Below are positions 63,075 to 64,000 of a stretch of DNA of 64,000 nt, piece by piece. A program made the translations under genes and the position numbers. Each line of letters opens with the position of its first letter. Position 1 is the first letter of the stretch. Below the pieces are notes generated by a model. It was not told the origin of the DNA and did not search any database. It saw nothing but the letters and a program-made list of their open reading frames with translations. Source of the stretch: Mycobacterium palustre (GTDB lineage Bacteria > Actinomycetota > Actinomycetes > Mycobacteriales > Mycobacteriaceae); NCBI RefSeq assembly GCF_002101785.1, contig NZ_LQPJ01000008.1, positions 1 to 64,000 of the forward strand. Reading direction: 5' to 3'.

Positions 63075-64000
63075 CTACGCGCTAATCACCGACACGGTGT
63101 TGTCGAACCGGTTGCAGACGTAGACGGCGCCGGTGGCGGGGTCGACCGCCACCCCGAACGCGCCGCTGCCGACGGTGATGGTGGCGGTGACGGTGTTGGT
63201 GGCGGGGTCGATCGCCGACACTGTGCCGCCCGTGTTGGTGACGTAGACGTCGCCGCCGGGGTTGACCGCCACCCCGAACGGATTCGAGCCGACGGGGATG
63301 GTGGCGGTGATGGTGTTGGTGGTGGGGGCGATCACCGACACCGTGGCGTCGCTGAAATTGGTGACGTAGACGTCGCCGCCGGGATTGACCGCCACCCCGA
63401 ACGGAGCGGTGCCGACGGGGATGGGGTTTCCGATGATGGTGTTGGTGGTGGGGTCGATCACCGACACCGAGCCGTTACCCAAGTTGGTGACGTAGATGTC
63501 GCCGCCGGGGTTGACCGCGACCCCGGTCGGGCCGTTGAAGCCGGTGATGGTGGTGACGGTGCCCGCGGCCCCGCCGACCCCGCCGGCACCGCCGGCACCG
63601 CCGACGGCGCCGCTGCCAGCGCTACCGGCCCCACCGGCCCCGCCGGCAGCCGCAAACCCGAAGGTGGCCGCACCGCCGAGCCCGCCATGACCGCCACTGC
63701 CGCCGGTGCCGCCCACACCGGTGCTACCGGGCGCGCCGGCGAACCCGAACAGCCCTGACCCCAAGATGCCCGCGGCCCCACCGGCCCCGCCCGGCCCGGC
63801 CTGACCACCCCCACCGCCGGTGCCGCCGACACCGCCGGCCACCCCGAAGGTCCCACCACTGCCACCGGCCCCGCCGTCACCCCCGAGGCCGCCGGCACCA
63901 CCGGCACCACCGACTCCACCGGATCCGAATAGCCCCCAGCTGGCCCCCCCGGCCCCGCCGGCCCCACCCACACCACCGGCAAAGCCGCTACCACCGGACC
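63075..64000 (-). CDS. PGRS-like Gly-rich protein with C-terminal YVTN beta-propeller repeats (partial)
   Basis: The reading frame enters at the window edge on the minus strand and ends at 63075; its start lies outside. The visible first part is G-G-A-G-G-A-type PGRS sequence (about 150 residues), the rest consists of about four repeats with [15 protein letters not shown] and [11 protein letters not shown]. Mycobacterial PE_PGRS proteins with such tails are secreted or surface-bound; a PE domain, if any, would be upstream of the window. Function unknown. Confidence 0.85.
   Translation of the reverse strand, partial: SGGSGFAGGVGGAGGAGGASWGLFGSGGVGGAGGAGGLGGDGGAGGSGGTFGVAGGVGGTGGGGGQAGPGGAGGAAGILGSGLFGFAGAPGSTGVGGTGGSGGHGGLGGAATFGFAAAGGAGGAGSAGSGAVGGAGGAGGVGGAAGTVTTITGFNGPTGVAVNPGGDIYVTNLGNGSVSVIDPTTNTIIGNPIPVGTAPFGVAVNPGGDVYVTNFSDATVSVIAPTTNTITATIPVGSNPFGVAVNPGGDVYVTNTGGTVSAIDPATNTVTATITVGSGAFGVAVDPATGAVYVCNRFDNTVSVISA
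63144..63560 (-). repeat. tandem YVTN coding repeats, period 120-126 bp
   Basis: The block GACCGCCACCCCGAACG recurs at about 63144, 63264 and 63387, with a diverged copy at 63513, giving steps of 120, 123 and 126 bp. All are multiples of three, so the copies stay in frame and encode about 40-residue propeller blades. Confidence 0.8.

Noticed and set aside
62809-63123. 104-codon plus-strand frame in the efpA-PGRS gap
   Set aside because: No ribosome site, odd codon use, runs into the opposite 3' end of the PGRS-like gene.
63144-63560. Regular repeats near the right edge considered as CRISPR
   Set aside because: Steps of 120-126 bp are in-frame coding repeats of propeller blades; there are no short palindromic repeats with unique spacers.

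Overview
The window is chromosomal DNA of a mycobacterium, probably a slow-growing species. Evidence: high GC with GTG and TTG starts, many four-base stop/start overlaps, mycobacterial families (mycothione reductase, EfpA, MPT53, MPT63-like, Rip1-like protease, a Gly-rich PGRS-type protein), and a backbone that follows, from memory, the M. tuberculosis order from about Rv2895c (viuB) to Rv2846c (efpA). No tRNA, rRNA, CRISPR array or insertion sequence was recognised. Species cannot be fixed from the sequence alone.

Layout. 1-7 kb: tail of a UDP-glucose dehydrogenase, a TauD-type dioxygenase with a three-gene sulfonate-type ABC importer and a coupled asparaginase, a decayed small membrane-protein gene, a siderophore-interacting reductase and a lactate 2-monooxygenase. 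7-12.2 kb: xerC, an M23 peptidase, rpsB-tsf, an amidase and a MarR regulator with a palindrome on its own start codon. 12.3-17 kb: small, stress-type genes (DUF1360, ChaB/Rho-N, DUF2795, a conserved 58-residue protein, an MPT63-like secreted protein, an acyltransferase, a GlnR-like regulator, a CsbD-type protein). 17.3-33 kb: pyrH-frr-cdsA-rlmN, mpt53 with a CcdA-like partner, dxr-rip1-ispG, a GNAT protein, a penicillin-binding lipoprotein, mapB, cobQ, a degenerate alpha/beta-hydrolase and a class I amidotransferase.

33.6-50.7 kb, minus strand: a compact run of 18 genes encoding a group 2a (Huc-type) [NiFe] hydrogenase. Order of transcription: hypA, hypB, hucS, hucL, a NifU/Rieske-like protein, DUF5947, DUF6084, a 442-residue unknown, a small membrane peptide running into the maturation protease, hypC, hypF, a sugar-isomerase-like/HypC-like fusion, a sugar-isomerase-like protein, hypE, a second hypC, hypD, a DUF6390-type protein and a phosphodiesterase. 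A Fur-family regulator is divergent at the upstream end. The hyp genes build the Ni-Fe(CN)2CO site, the protease trims HucL, HucSL oxidises H2, and the Fe-S and DUF proteins are plausible but unproven electron-transfer or assembly factors. The island lies where M. tuberculosis, as I recall, keeps only a nickel permease beside mtr.

50.8-64 kb: fur, mtr, an alpha/beta-hydrolase, mqo, an ElaA-type GNAT, a Mg-chelatase-like ATPase, cobO-cobB-cysG (corrin and siroheme synthesis), efpA, and the 3' part of a PGRS-like gene ending in YVTN-type repeats.

Most notable: the four-gene coupled block of uncharacterised hydrogenase accessory proteins, the all-cysteine 'Rieske' domain, the one-base event joining a membrane peptide to the maturation protease, the isomerase/HypC fusion, and a 101-bp insertion separating cobO from cobB.
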